From the NCBI GenBank assembly GCA_964383815.1, contig CAYLIC010000005.1, forward strand, positions 1 through 64,000: a DNA stretch of 64,000 nucleotides. Direction: 5' to 3'. This document shows positions 52,075 through 60,677 of the stretch, in pieces. The position numbers were made by a program, and so were the translations under genes. Source of the stretch: UBA11524 sp964383815. GTDB taxonomy: Bacteria > Bacillota > Clostridia > Christensenellales > Aristaeellaceae. Under the pieces are notes generated by a model. It made no database searches, was not told where the DNA came from, and saw only the letters and a program-made list of their open reading frames with translations. The stretch's first letter is position 1. Each line of letters opens with the position of its first letter.

Positions 52075-52172
52075 ATCCCGCTCCATACCATACCAAAGAG
52101 CGGGATTTTTAAGGGATGAAATCCCTTATGCAGGGTGCAGGGACAGCGTCCCTGCCGGGGCAGAGGGCAGCA
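52075..52172. repeat. Modular hairpin repeat R6 (B, C, part of D) with terminator stem
   Basis: A stem ATCCCGCTC/GAGCGGGAT (52075-52083, 52098-52106) with T-runs, then hairpin B AAGGGAT-gaa-ATCCCTT (52111-52127), GCAGGGTGC, hairpin C GCAGGGAC-agc-GTCCCTGC (52137-52155), then GGCAGAGGGCAG. It lies between the sugar-importer promoter and the end of the binding-protein gene at 52180, and can end transcription from that gene. Confidence 0.85.
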
Positions 52173-52179
52173 CCCATGG

Positions 52180-53757
52180 TTACTGGCGGAAGGACTCAAT
52201 GCCGCGGAGAAGCTCCAGTTCGCGAACGTCGCGGACGGTGGTGTACATTTGCCGGGTCAGCACGGAGCCGGATCGGTAGAACAGGCACAGGAAGGGCACA
52301 TCCTCCGCAAAGCGCTGCTGGATGTTCATCAGGGAGGCCTGGTAGCCGTCCCTGGTGGTCTGGGTGCGCAGATCCTTGCACAGGTTGGTCATATCATCGC
52401 TTTTGTACAGGCCATAATTGCCGGTGTTCCCCTTCATCAGCAGAAAGCCCGGATCGGGGCAGGGATCCATGGCGAAGGATACCAGCGCCAGGTCGAAGGA
52501 GGCGGCCTTCAGCTTTTCCTGTATCTGCGTCATGGTCATCACGGTTACCTTGGTGGAAATGCCCGCCTGGGCCAGCATGTCGGCAATCAGGTTGGCGGTT
52601 TCCACCCGCACGTTGTTGTCCGGCTCCTCGTAGACGTATATGCGCAGGTGCAGGTTTTCCTTTTCACCCTTGGCGTTCAGCCTGTCCAGAATGCCGTCCT
52701 CGTCGGAATCCTCCCAGCCTTCCTCCTCCAGCAGGGCCTTGGCGGCCTCCACATCGGTAACGAAATACTGGCTCAGGTTCTCGTTGTACATCCAAGTGCC
52801 GGGAATCATGGGTGTGTCCGTGCGCTCCACCATGCCCATGTACACCTGCCTGGCAATCTTGTCCGGGTCAATCAGGTACCGGAGCGCCTTGCGCATGTTC
52901 AGGGAATCCAGGGGGGAGAGCGCGTGGTTTATCAGCACGGTTTCCAGCTGGTTGGTGCGGTAGTCCAGGGCCAGGGAGGAGGTGCCGCTCTTGTGCTGGG
53001 CGGCGGCAATGGAGCGGGTGAAGGCCGTGTCCACCCGGGCGTACTCATAGCTTTCGATGACCGCGTTGGGCGAATCGTGCATGGTGACGGCGATTTCCTC
53101 CACCTGGGGGCGGGTCTGCCACCAGGAGTCGTTGACCTTCAGCCACATATAGCTGCCGGCGGAAAAATCGGAAATCACATAGGGGCCGGTGCCGGGCGGG
53201 TTGTCTGCCGCCACCCTGTCCGCAGGCAGGACGGGAAAGGTCATGGCATAGAGAACGCCCCAGTAGTTCCGCCCGGCGGCGGTTTTCACCACCACGGTGT
53301 AGTCACCGGAGGCGGAGATGCTTTTGACAAAGTATTTCAGGTTGCAGTAGTAGCCGGGATTCTGGGTGTTTTCCTCATTGGCCCGGTCGAGAATATACTG
53401 GGCGGTGGCAACCACGTCCCTGGCGGTCAGGGGTGTGCCATCGGAGAAGGTGATGTTCTTTCGGAGGGTGAATGTCCAGGTCTTGCCGCTGCCGGATTCC
53501 TCCCAGCTTTCGCACAGGCCCGGCTGGGGCAAATAATCATCGTCTATGGTGACAAGGCTTTCGTACACCAGGTCGTACAGGCTCATCATGTCCCGCTCCA
53601 CGGGGTCCAGCGGCTGAATCAGTGTGGTTTTGGTGGATTGTATGCCCACCACCAGGCTGGTGCCCACATTGGAGGCCAGGGCGCTACCTGCCAGCAGGCA
53701 CAGCAGCAGCGTAACCGGCAGGAGCCGTTTGATAAAAAAGCGCGTCGTAAATCGCAT
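52180..53757 (-). CDS. Peptide/nickel-type ABC substrate-binding protein (SBP family 5)
   Basis: 525 aa. Signal peptide MRFTTRFFIKRLLPVTLLLCLLAGSALA, then family-5 landmarks: LVYESLVTIDDDYLPQPGLCESWE, TWTFTLRKNITFSDGTPLTARDVV, GTGPYVISDF and VNHALSPLDSLNMRKALRYLIDPDKIA. It captures oligopeptides or similar ligands. No lipobox. The start at 53757 overlaps the end of the transglycosylase gene by 74 nt; GGGAGAG is about 12 nt upstream. No permease or ATPase genes follow, so it is an orphan or works with a transporter elsewhere. Confidence 0.9.
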   Translation of the reverse strand: MRFTTRFFIKRLLPVTLLLCLLAGSALASNVGTSLVVGIQSTKTTLIQPLDPVERDMMSLYDLVYESLVTIDDDYLPQPGLCESWEESGSGKTWTFTLRKNITFSDGTPLTARDVVATAQYILDRANEENTQNPGYYCNLKYFVKSISASGDYTVVVKTAAGRNYWGVLYAMTFPVLPADRVAADNPPGTGPYVISDFSAGSYMWLKVNDSWWQTRPQVEEIAVTMHDSPNAVIESYEYARVDTAFTRSIAAAQHKSGTSSLALDYRTNQLETVLINHALSPLDSLNMRKALRYLIDPDKIARQVYMGMVERTDTPMIPGTWMYNENLSQYFVTDVEAAKALLEEEGWEDSDEDGILDRLNAKGEKENLHLRIYVYEEPDNNVRVETANLIADMLAQAGISTKVTVMTMTQIQEKLKAASFDLALVSFAMDPCPDPGFLLMKGNTGNYGLYKSDDMTNLCKDLRTQTTRDGYQASLMNIQQRFAEDVPFLCLFYRSGSVLTRQMYTTVRDVRELELLRGIESFRQ

Positions 53758-54505
53758 AGTCTCGTAACACTCTCCCTGCATAGGTTTTGGTGTCGGGATA
53801 TGGGATGCTGTCCAGCGTCAGGCGCAGGCCGTCCGGGGACAAGGCCTTGTCGCCAAGCCAGGAGGTAACCTTGCTCTGCCCGGCGTGGTAGGCACTGGCC
53901 ACGGTAACCGGGTCGCCCCGGAAAAGCCGGGAAAGATAACCCAGGTACCAGGTGCCATAGCGGATGTTCTGCTCCGCGTCCAGCATGCGCTCGAAGGAAT
54001 AGGCGTCATCTTCCAGCTTGCCGGCAATCCACTGGGCAGTGTCGGGCATGAGCTGCATCAGGCCGCGGGCGCCAAGGTTGCTTTCCGCTGTGGTGCGGAA
54101 GGAGCTTTCGTTGAGGATGATGGCGGCAACGAAGGCGGGCTGTAGGTTGTTTTCGGCGGCGTACTGGTCAATCAAATCCGTGAAGTAAAGGGGGTGGGCA
54201 TCCACCACCTTCTGGTGGGCGGCCTCGCGCTCTGCCTGGCGCTGGTACAGGTAGGCCTCCATCAGATTCTTGGCGGCGAAAAGAGCCAGGCACAGGATCA
54301 GCCCGGCAATGATGCCGGCGGTCATCCAGGTGGGCAGCTTGTCGGCCTCGGGCTTGCGGGGTGTCCGCCTGGGCCGGGCCATGGGCGCGGGCGCCTCCGG
54401 CGCGGCAGTGCGCGCCAGCAGCCCGGCAGAGGGTGCAACGCCTGTCTGCTGCTTGTAGCGGTCAGCCCTGCGATTCCGCTGGGGTGCTGGGGTGGGTGCT
54501 TGCAT
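53684..54505 (-). CDS. Membrane-anchored lytic transglycosylase (SLT domain)
   Basis: 273 aa. Basic, Pro-rich N terminus (~70 aa), one membrane helix (IIAGLILCLALFAAKNLMEAYL), then an SLT domain: FVAAIILNESSFRTTAESNLGARGLMQLMPDTAQW with the catalytic Glu in LNESSF, and VTVASAYHAGQSKVTSWL. It cuts peptidoglycan with 1,6-anhydro product. AAGGAG lies 7 nt before the ATG at 54505, inside the end of coaE (44-nt overlap); its own end overlaps the next gene by 74 nt. coaE next to a Slt70-like gene is a familiar pairing in Clostridia. Confidence 0.9.
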   Translation of the reverse strand: MQAPTPAPQRNRRADRYKQQTGVAPSAGLLARTAAPEAPAPMARPRRTPRKPEADKLPTWMTAGIIAGLILCLALFAAKNLMEAYLYQRQAEREAAHQKVVDAHPLYFTDLIDQYAAENNLQPAFVAAIILNESSFRTTAESNLGARGLMQLMPDTAQWIAGKLEDDAYSFERMLDAEQNIRYGTWYLGYLSRLFRGDPVTVASAYHAGQSKVTSWLGDKALSPDGLRLTLDSIPYPDTKTYAGRVLRDYAIYDALFYQTAPAGYAAAVPAGR

Positions 54506-55121
54506 AGGGGGTCTCCTTCTCGTGAGCCAATGCCAGCTCCTGGGCGAAAAGGGCCGGGAGCATAGCCTTAGTGTAGTCCATGGAGCCGCTGGTGTCAATG
54601 ACGATTTCCGCCCGGGCAGCCTTTTCATCGGCAGAAAGCTGGCTGCGCAGGCGGGCGAGGGCCTCCTCGCGGGTAAAGCCGTCGCGGGCCATGAGCCGCT
54701 GGAGCTGCACCTCCTGGGGCAGCCACACGCACCATACCCGATGACATAGGGCATCCATGCCTGTTTCAAACAGGAGGGGAACATCCAGCACGCAAACCTC
54801 TGCGCCGGCCTGCCGGGCTTGATGAATCTGCTGACGGGTCATGTCGATCACCAGGGGGTGAACAATGGCGTTGAGCTTCTCCCTTGCGGCATCGTCACCA
54901 AAGACCAGGGCGCCCAAGGCGCGGCGGTCAAGCGTTCCATCGGGGTGAAACACCTTATCCCCAAAGGTTTGGCGGATAGCGGGCAAGGCACAGCCGCCGG
55001 GGGCTGTAACCTGATGGGAAAGCTGATCCCCATCAATAATCGCAGCGCCCATGTCCCGCAAGACGGCGGCAACGGTGCTTTTCCCACAGGCGATGGAGCC
55101 TGTCAGGCCGATGATGCGCAT
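54462..55121 (-). CDS. coaE: Dephospho-CoA kinase
   Basis: 219 aa. P-loop GLTGSIACGKSTV, IDGDQLSHQV (substrate site), LDVPLLFETGMD and the lid RLMARDGFTREEALARLRSQLSADEK. It catalyses the last step of coenzyme A synthesis. GGAGG lies 8 nt before the ATG at 55121. The 3' end overlaps the transglycosylase gene by 44 nt. The C-terminal ~15 residues (KETPYASTHPSTPAESQG) are extra and lie in the overlap. Confidence 0.95.
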   Translation of the reverse strand: MRIIGLTGSIACGKSTVAAVLRDMGAAIIDGDQLSHQVTAPGGCALPAIRQTFGDKVFHPDGTLDRRALGALVFGDDAAREKLNAIVHPLVIDMTRQQIHQARQAGAEVCVLDVPLLFETGMDALCHRVWCVWLPQEVQLQRLMARDGFTREEALARLRSQLSADEKAARAEIVIDTSGSMDYTKAMLPALFAQELALAHEKETPYASTHPSTPAESQG

Positions 55122-55205
55122 GGTGTGTACCTCCATAGAACGAATCCGCGCAGGGAAACCCTGCACAAATGCAAAGCAGCCCGGCAGAGCATGCCGGGCA
55201 AAGGA

Positions 55206-55964
55206 TTACTTGCGATCCCACAGCTTCCACAGGCCCAGGGCCGCGAGAAGCCGGGTAAAGGGGTTGCAGCCGCCTCGCCCGCGGCGCTTGCCAAAGATGA
55301 TGGACAAAAGGAAAATGGTGAGAATCACCTTCCCCAGGCTAAAGCCGGTTTCCTTGTCCTCGCGGGTCACCCGGTCGATGGGGGAAGGCTCGTCCTCATG
55401 GAAAAGCCCGTTCAGCCGGTCGGAAAGCTCCTGGGCCCAGTCCACCTGGGTTTGCTGGGTTTGCCCGAAAAGGCCGCCCAGGTCGAGATTCTCGTCATAG
55501 ACCTTGCCCAGCTCGTTGGCAAGGGCGGGAACATAGCGGCTGATGGCCTCATCGTATCGCTGGAGGAGGAATGCCTCCTCCAGGTAGGCGCTCAGCAGCT
55601 TATCCTGCACCTGGGTGGACAGGCAGCGGTTCACTTCATCGCCGCCAAAGGTGCCAAACTTATCCTCGCCCACCGCCAGCAGGAGCAGCAGGTCGTCCTC
55701 GTCCAGCTCCCAGTATTGGCGCAGGCCGTTGGCGTAGCTGGAAAGGGATGCGCCGTCCAGGAAGTCCACCGTAGCCACATAGAAGCGGATGGAGGTTTCG
55801 TTATCAACCTCCTTGGCGAAGGCAGCCAAGTCCTTCATGGTGGACTGGCTGAGAACGGCGGCAGCATCGGTCACGGCACCCTGCTTTTCGGGGTAGCGGG
55901 GTTCAGCGGAGGCCACGGTGCACAGGCACACAAGCACCAGCAGCAGAGAAAGGAGTCTCTTCAT
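55206..55964 (-). CDS. TPM-domain (YgcG-like) membrane protein
   Basis: 252 aa. Signal peptide MKRLLSLLLVLVCLCTVASA, TPM domain (~25-150; VTDAAAVLSQSTMKDLAAFAKEVDNETSIRFYVATVDFLDG), then a membrane segment (LGKVILTIFLLSIIF) and a basic tail. TPM proteins often accompany LemA, as here, where the ATG overlaps the LemA stop by 1 nt. The role of the pair is unknown; envelope stress has been suggested. Confidence 0.9.
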   Translation of the reverse strand: MKRLLSLLLVLVCLCTVASAEPRYPEKQGAVTDAAAVLSQSTMKDLAAFAKEVDNETSIRFYVATVDFLDGASLSSYANGLRQYWELDEDDLLLLLAVGEDKFGTFGGDEVNRCLSTQVQDKLLSAYLEEAFLLQRYDEAISRYVPALANELGKVYDENLDLGGLFGQTQQTQVDWAQELSDRLNGLFHEDEPSPIDRVTREDKETGFSLGKVILTIFLLSIIFGKRRGRGGCNPFTRLLAALGLWKLWDRK

Positions 55965-56506
55965 CAGTCGTCACCTCCTGCAGCAAGGGGCGACACGCCC
56001 AGCAGCATGGCCAGCCTGCCCGTGAGGGAGGAGGTGAGCCGGGTGTTGTAGTCCTCCATGATGGCGGCATAGGCAGTGGCGGCACCGGAGGTTTCGCTGA
56101 GGGTGCGGGTCAGGCTGGAAATGTATGCCTTGTCCCGGGCGCTGGCCTGGACAGAATCCAACACGGTCAGCTTTTCAGCCAGGCGCACAGCGGCGATAGA
56201 AATCGCATTATCAGCATCAGCCAGCTGAGCGGGGGTGGCGCTGTTGCCGCAAATGGTGTCGTAAGCGGTGCGCAGGGCGGCAACATCGGCGTCATCGGTC
56301 AGGTGCCGGGCGGCAACAACAGCCAGGTTGGCGGCATCCATGGCGCGCACCTGGAGGGAAGCGCCCAGCTCACCCGCCTCGGACAGGGCGGAAAGCGCCT
56401 CCTCCCGCTGGCTGTTCCACCCGCGAACCGCGCCAATGCCCACAGCCGCCACCACCATGGCGGCTACCAGCACCACGCAGAGTATGTTGGTTAACGTGTT
56501 CTTCAT
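55964..56506 (-). CDS. LemA family protein
   Basis: 180 aa. N-terminal membrane helix (ILCVVLVAAMVVAAVGIGAV), then a helical domain of LemA type (ENDYN-like segment AAIMEDYNTRLTSSLTGRLAML near the end). The four-helix bundle would face outside. AGGAGG is 5 nt before the ATG at 56506. Coupled to the TPM-domain gene by a 1-nt overlap. Start of the pair is bordered by inverted hairpin repeats R7 and R8. Confidence 0.85.
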   Translation of the reverse strand: MKNTLTNILCVVLVAAMVVAAVGIGAVRGWNSQREEALSALSEAGELGASLQVRAMDAANLAVVAARHLTDDADVAALRTAYDTICGNSATPAQLADADNAISIAAVRLAEKLTVLDSVQASARDKAYISSLTRTLSETSGAATAYAAIMEDYNTRLTSSLTGRLAMLLGVSPLAAGGDD

Positions 56507-56518
56507 GCTATCCTCCTG

Positions 56519-56610
56519 CCAGAGGCTCTGCCTCTGGATTCCGGTCAAGGACACTGCCCTTGACAATCCTGCTTAAGGGCCTTCGCCCTTTATGAATCCC
56601 GAGCGGGACG
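56519..56610. repeat. Modular hairpin repeat R7 (D, C, B; minus orientation)
   Basis: Hairpins CCAGAGGC-tct-GCCTCTGG (56519-56537), GTCAAGG-7nt-CCTTGAC (56544-56564), AAGGGC-cttc-GCCCTT (56575-56590), then GAATCCCG. Same order as R3 reversed, but every stem has a different sequence that still pairs: compensatory changes throughout. Confidence 0.8.
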
Positions 56611-56649
56611 GGCGCTTTTTGTCGCCAGTCAAGCGGGGAAACAGCGCTC

Positions 56650-56801
56650 CCGTGTCGCGGCGCGCCCACTGCGACCGTGACCCCTGCCTGACCGTACCCA
56701 GCCACGCATCAACGAAAGGGATTCTCAAGGGATGAAATCCCCTGAGCAGGGTGCAGGGACAGCGTCCCTGCCGGGAGGGCAAAGGGCAGAGCCCTCTGCC
56801 C
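56650..56801. repeat. Modular hairpin repeat R8 (A, B, C, D; plus orientation)
   Basis: CCGTGTCGCGGCGCGCC (A), GGGATTCTC, AAGGGAT-gaa-ATCCCCT (B, one mismatch, 56727-56743), GCAGGGTGC, GCAGGGAC-agc-GTCCCTGC (C, 56753-56771), GGGAGG, then AGGGC-aga-GCCCT within a longer GGGCA/TGCCC stem (D). The most complete copy, arranged head-to-head with R7. Confidence 0.85.
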
Positions 56802-56807
56802 CGTTCC

Positions 56808-57956
56808 TTACAGGTTGGTCTGAAGGAGCTTCTTCTTCAGGTCGGCCTCCATCTGGTAGAGGGTCTTTTCCGCCTCAATGCGCTGGGCGTGACCGTTCTG
56901 CTGGATGGTCATCACCTCGTTGATGGTATCGATCAGGCTCTGGTTGGTGCTGATGAGGGTCTCCATGTCGATAATGCCGCGCTCGGCCTCCCGGGCGGTT
57001 TCGATGGTGCCCATTTTCAGGGTTTCGGCGTTCTTGCGCAGCAGCTGGTTGGTCATGTCGGTCACAGCGGTCTGGGCCTGGAGCGCCTGCTGGGAGTGGT
57101 GCAGGCCCAGGGCAAGCACCATCTGGCTCTTCCACAGGGGCAGGGTGTTGGACAGGGTGGACTGGATGCGCTCCACCAGCAGGCTGTTGTTGTTCTGCAA
57201 CAGGCGAATCTGGGGAGCCATCTGCATGGATACCTGGCGGGTCAGCTTCAGGTCGTGGAGTTTCTTTTCAAAGCGGTCGCACTGGGCAGCCAGGTCGTTG
57301 GCCTTCTGGGCGTCCATGGCATCGCCGGACTTGGCGGCGGCCTCGGTCAGTTCCTTCAGCTCGCCCTCCCGCACACGGGCCAGCTTTTCGTCGCCAGCGA
57401 TGATGTACAGGGTCAGCTGGTGAAAATACTCGCTGTTCTTGTCGTACAGCCGGTCGAACATGGCAACGTCCTTCAGCAGCTGGGCCTGATGGTTTTCCAG
57501 GGAAGAGGCGATGGTCTCCACATTGGTGCTCACCTTGTTGAAGCTGGCCTTCATCCGCTCCACACGGTCCTCCGCCTTGGAGAAGAGCTTCATGATTCCC
57601 TTGGGCTCCTCGGTGTCCTTTTCAAAGCCCTTCAGCTCGGTTACCAGGTTCACCAGCATGTCGCCCACCTCGCCGGAATCCTGGGTTTTCACGGCTTCCA
57701 GGGCGGTGTCGGAAAAATCGGCAATGTTCTTCTGGGCATCGGCGCCGAAGAGCAGCACATGGTCGGGGTTGGTCACGTCCAGCTTGGTGAGGAAATCCTC
57801 AATGGCCTGGCGCTCGGCAGGGGTCAGCTGGCTATCGTCCAGGCGGGGAGCCTGGGCAGGCGCGGCGGGCGTCTCCTGGATGGAGGATGCCGCCTCCGGC
57901 GCGGCAGGCGCTTCAGGGGCCAGGGACAGCAGGGGAGAATGATTGGTTTCGCTCAT
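56808..57956 (-). CDS. Toxic anion resistance protein, TelA family
   Basis: 382 aa, largely helical. The TelA core shows KLFSKAEDRVERMKASFNKVSTNVETIASSLENHQAQLLKDVAMFDRLYDKN and a Gln-rich LRLLQNNNSLLVERIQSTLSNTLPLWKSQMVLAL stretch. The first ~45 residues are Ala/Pro-rich. The name comes from tellurite-resistance plasmids, but in Clostridia the gene is widely conserved with xpaC, probably for envelope stress. It follows xpaC by 19 nt. Confidence 0.9.
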   Translation of the reverse strand: MSETNHSPLLSLAPEAPAAPEAASSIQETPAAPAQAPRLDDSQLTPAERQAIEDFLTKLDVTNPDHVLLFGADAQKNIADFSDTALEAVKTQDSGEVGDMLVNLVTELKGFEKDTEEPKGIMKLFSKAEDRVERMKASFNKVSTNVETIASSLENHQAQLLKDVAMFDRLYDKNSEYFHQLTLYIIAGDEKLARVREGELKELTEAAAKSGDAMDAQKANDLAAQCDRFEKKLHDLKLTRQVSMQMAPQIRLLQNNNSLLVERIQSTLSNTLPLWKSQMVLALGLHHSQQALQAQTAVTDMTNQLLRKNAETLKMGTIETAREAERGIIDMETLISTNQSLIDTINEVMTIQQNGHAQRIEAEKTLYQMEADLKKKLLQTNL

Positions 57957-57975
57957 GAGAGGTTCCTCCTATCGG

Positions 57976-58797
57976 TTATTTTTGTTGGCTGCGGCTGTAA
58001 AAGGAAACAAAGTCGTCATCCCTGGCGGAGGGAGCATCCATAACGGGCGCACCCTTCTGCATCTGGGCGGAGGCGGCGGTAGCAGCCTTTGCGCCGCCCA
58101 ATTCGCCCTGGGTAAAGCCGTCACGCTTGAGCATCTGCTCCAGCACGTCAATGTCGGTGGTCACGTCCAGCAGGGTATCCTTGTACAGGTTATCCAGCTG
58201 CTTCTGGCAGGCGGTCAGCACCATGCCCATGCCGCGAATCAGCGTGGAGCGGGCCTCCGCCATATCGGCAGCGGAAACGCCCCGCTGCTCCATGGTGCGG
58301 TAGCTGCCAAGCATTTTCAGGGTGGTGGGCAGGTAGTAGTTCATAAACTTGCGTATCTGCCCGGCCTTCTGGGGCTGCTCGGCCACCGTGCGGAAAATCT
58401 GCACGCACAGGTGCTCCAGCTCGTCCATCTGGGTGGAGAGCACCTGGTCGGGAATGGCATCGTTTTCGGCGCGAATCTGGTGCAGCATCTGCTGTCCCTT
58501 GGCGATCACGCTATCGGCTGCTTCATCTCCGGAAAGGGGCAGCTCCTCCACGGCCTTCTGGGCGGCCTTTTTCTTTTCGTCCTGCTTGTTATGGGTGGTC
58601 AAATCCAGGCCGGAGGCCATGATGCTGATGACCTTTCCCGCCAGGATGGCAAGCCCGGCACAGATGAGAAAATCGCTGATGCGGAAAAGGGGAAACACCC
58701 CGGAGTATAGCAGGGCCACCACACCGCCGGTGATCAGCCCGGCCTTAAAGCCCTTGTTCTTCTGCTTGGTTTTCTTCCTGGCGCTCATTGGCAGCAT
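57976..58797 (-). CDS. XpaC-type protein (5-bromo-4-chloroindolyl phosphate hydrolysis family)
   Basis: 273 aa. N-terminal basic tail and two hydrophobic helices (AGLITGGVVALLYSGVF, FLICAGLAILAGKVISIMAS), then a helical cytoplasmic domain with LCVQIFRTVAEQPQKAGQIRKFMNYYLPTTLKMLGSY, the XpaC hallmark. In Bacillus it is paired with the TelA-like YaaN/YceH. Function unknown. The start may be the ATG at 58797 or one 3 codons downstream. TATAAT on the minus strand (+ 58834-58839) is a probable -10 box. Confidence 0.9.
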   Translation of the reverse strand: MLPMSARKKTKQKNKGFKAGLITGGVVALLYSGVFPLFRISDFLICAGLAILAGKVISIMASGLDLTTHNKQDEKKKAAQKAVEELPLSGDEAADSVIAKGQQMLHQIRAENDAIPDQVLSTQMDELEHLCVQIFRTVAEQPQKAGQIRKFMNYYLPTTLKMLGSYRTMEQRGVSAADMAEARSTLIRGMGMVLTACQKQLDNLYKDTLLDVTTDIDVLEQMLKRDGFTQGELGGAKAATAASAQMQKGAPVMDAPSARDDDFVSFYSRSQQK

Positions 58798-58953
58798 CCA
58801 TTCCTTTCATTGCCTGGGGAACAGGCTGGTACCATTATATCACAGTTCGCCGCCGGTGAAAAGGGCGCAGCATGAGAATTTGATGAGGAAAGGATAAGAA
58901 TACACCGGCGGAACACCGCATACATTCCACCGAACGGAAGGAGGAAGCTCAGG

Positions 58954-60483
58954 ATGGATATGCATGCAATGAAGGAGAATATACAGCTGGAGCAGCCCAC
59001 AGGCCGCGCCCGGGGCCAGGCCGTGGTGGCGGGGGAAATCACCCTGCCCGGCGGATTACGGGAGGAGGCACGGGTTCTCCATGCAGGCGGCATGGTGGTG
59101 GTGGACGGCGTGGAGGCCATGCAGGACAGGGTGTCCATTACGGGCAAGGTGGTGTTCCACGCCCTGTACACCCAGGGGGATCACACCCGGGTCAACGGCA
59201 TGGAGGCCACCGCAGACTTTACCCACATGCTGGATATGCTAGGCGCCCAGCCGCGAAACCTGTGCCGGGCCGAGGGTGCCGTGGAGCATGTGGAGGCCAC
59301 AGCCACAGGCGGCAGGCTGGCGCTGAAGGCCATTGTGCGGCTGTGGGGCAGCGCCATCAGCCAGCAGCCGGTGGAGGCGGTGACGGGCATTGCGGGTGTG
59401 GAAGGCATTGAGAGCCGGGCCAGGGAGGCACAGATCAAGCGCACCGTGGGCACCGGGGCGGACGAAACCCTGCTCCGGGAGGAATTTGCCCTGCCGGAGG
59501 GACTGGACATACGGGACACGCTGTACGCCACGGCAACAGCCCGGGTGGAGGAAATCACCGGTGGCCTGGGGCGCTGCGGACTGACAGGCCGGGTGGAGCT
59601 GGAGGCCGTTCACGCCAGCGACATGCCTGGCAAGCCGGTGGTGATCACACGGCACAGCATCCCCTTCGACCATGTGGTGGAGCTGAACAGCCAGGCGGGC
59701 GACAGCCTGCAGGGTACCGCCGCGGTGAAGGATGTGGCTGTTGCCAGCCAGGATGCAGGCGATGGCGCGCGCACCCTGCGGGCAGAGGTGCTGCTGGGCT
59801 TGCAGGGCCAGGCGGACAAGACGGAGAGCATCACCCTGCTGGACGATGCCTACACCACCACCGGCGATGACCTGCGCCTGTCCAGCCGCCAGGTGCTGTG
59901 CCGGGTGGAGGACAGCCATCAGCAGGCGGCGGAAAGCGGCAAAACCATGCTGCTCCTGCCGGAGGGCAGCCAACCGGTGCGCAGCGTGCTGTGTGCGTTT
60001 GCCACGCCGGTAACCACCGGGCGGGAGCAGATTGGCGGGCGGCTGACGGTGGAGGGTGTGCTGGAGGTATCCCTTCTGTACATGACGGACGATGGTCAGG
60101 AGCCTGCGGCAGCCTTTTTGGAGGAGCCGTTCCGCATGACCTTTGCCGCCCAGGCCGGTGAGGAGGACTTTATCACCCTGTCCTGCGGGGATGTGGATGC
60201 GGTTGCCATCACCAGCGACAGGGTGGAACTGCGGTATGTGATGCACCTGTGCATCAGCGGCACCCAGGCCCGGGAACTGCGCCTGGTGACGGATGCGCTG
60301 CCCGTGCCCGCCGGCCCCGGGGATGGGAGCATTGTGCTCTATTTCACCCAGCCCGGTGAAAGCCTGTGGGACATTGCCCGGCGCTATCGCGTGCCGGAAG
60401 CCAGCCTGCGGGAGCTGAACCCGGAGCTGACCGAGGAGCCCAAGCCCGGGCAAGGCGTGGTGGTATGGAGAAGGATGGCATAA
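58954..60483 (+). CDS. DUF3794 (SPOCS)-LysM protein, SipL/spore-coat type
   Basis: 509 aa. At least two DUF3794/SPOCS-like domains (residues ~40-130; ~165-270 with DIRDTLYATATARVEEI; further beta region to ~420), and a C-terminal LysM: YFTQPGESLWDIARRYRVPEASLRELNPE. This is the layout of the clostridial spore morphogenetic protein SipL, which binds SpoIVA. It suggests the organism makes spores. GGAGGA lies ~10 nt before the ATG. Spore-related regulation (SigE) was not visible to me. It faces away from telA/xpaC. Confidence 0.9.
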   Translation: MDMHAMKENIQLEQPTGRARGQAVVAGEITLPGGLREEARVLHAGGMVVVDGVEAMQDRVSITGKVVFHALYTQGDHTRVNGMEATADFTHMLDMLGAQPRNLCRAEGAVEHVEATATGGRLALKAIVRLWGSAISQQPVEAVTGIAGVEGIESRAREAQIKRTVGTGADETLLREEFALPEGLDIRDTLYATATARVEEITGGLGRCGLTGRVELEAVHASDMPGKPVVITRHSIPFDHVVELNSQAGDSLQGTAAVKDVAVASQDAGDGARTLRAEVLLGLQGQADKTESITLLDDAYTTTGDDLRLSSRQVLCRVEDSHQQAAESGKTMLLLPEGSQPVRSVLCAFATPVTTGREQIGGRLTVEGVLEVSLLYMTDDGQEPAAAFLEEPFRMTFAAQAGEEDFITLSCGDVDAVAITSDRVELRYVMHLCISGTQARELRLVTDALPVPAGPGDGSIVLYFTQPGESLWDIARRYRVPEASLRELNPELTEEPKPGQGVVVWRRMA

Positions 60484-60508
60484 AAAACCCATGCCGGGTA
60501 GGCATGGG
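60482..60508 (-). terminator. Hairpin with minus-strand T-run
   Basis: CCCATGCC (60488-60495), 5-nt loop, GGCATGGG (60501-60508). The A-run at 60483-60487 becomes a T-run on the minus strand, so it best fits transcripts arriving from the pgmB side. Confidence 0.7.
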
Positions 60509-60542
60509 GGTGCGTGTCGAAAAAGTGGCAGAGCCAGTATGT

Positions 60543-60580
60543 ATGATGTTAAGGAAGGATCTATCCTTCTAATACATCAT
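60543..60580. repeat. Inverted repeat next to a TnpV remnant
   Basis: ATGATGT and ACATCAT (outer 7-bp arms, 60543-60549 and 60574-60580) enclose AGGAAGGAT and ATCCTTCT. It may be a transposon end or a hairpin linked to the TnpV remnant 100 bp downstream. No T-run. Confidence 0.5.
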
Positions 60581-60677
60581 GGCTGCGGTTCGTTTTGTGG
60601 TGAATGGAAGCAGTTATGAGGAAAGGAGAAGCATCCCACCTGTAACTGTTTCCTGAACTGCGAAAGGAGCTGCACAC

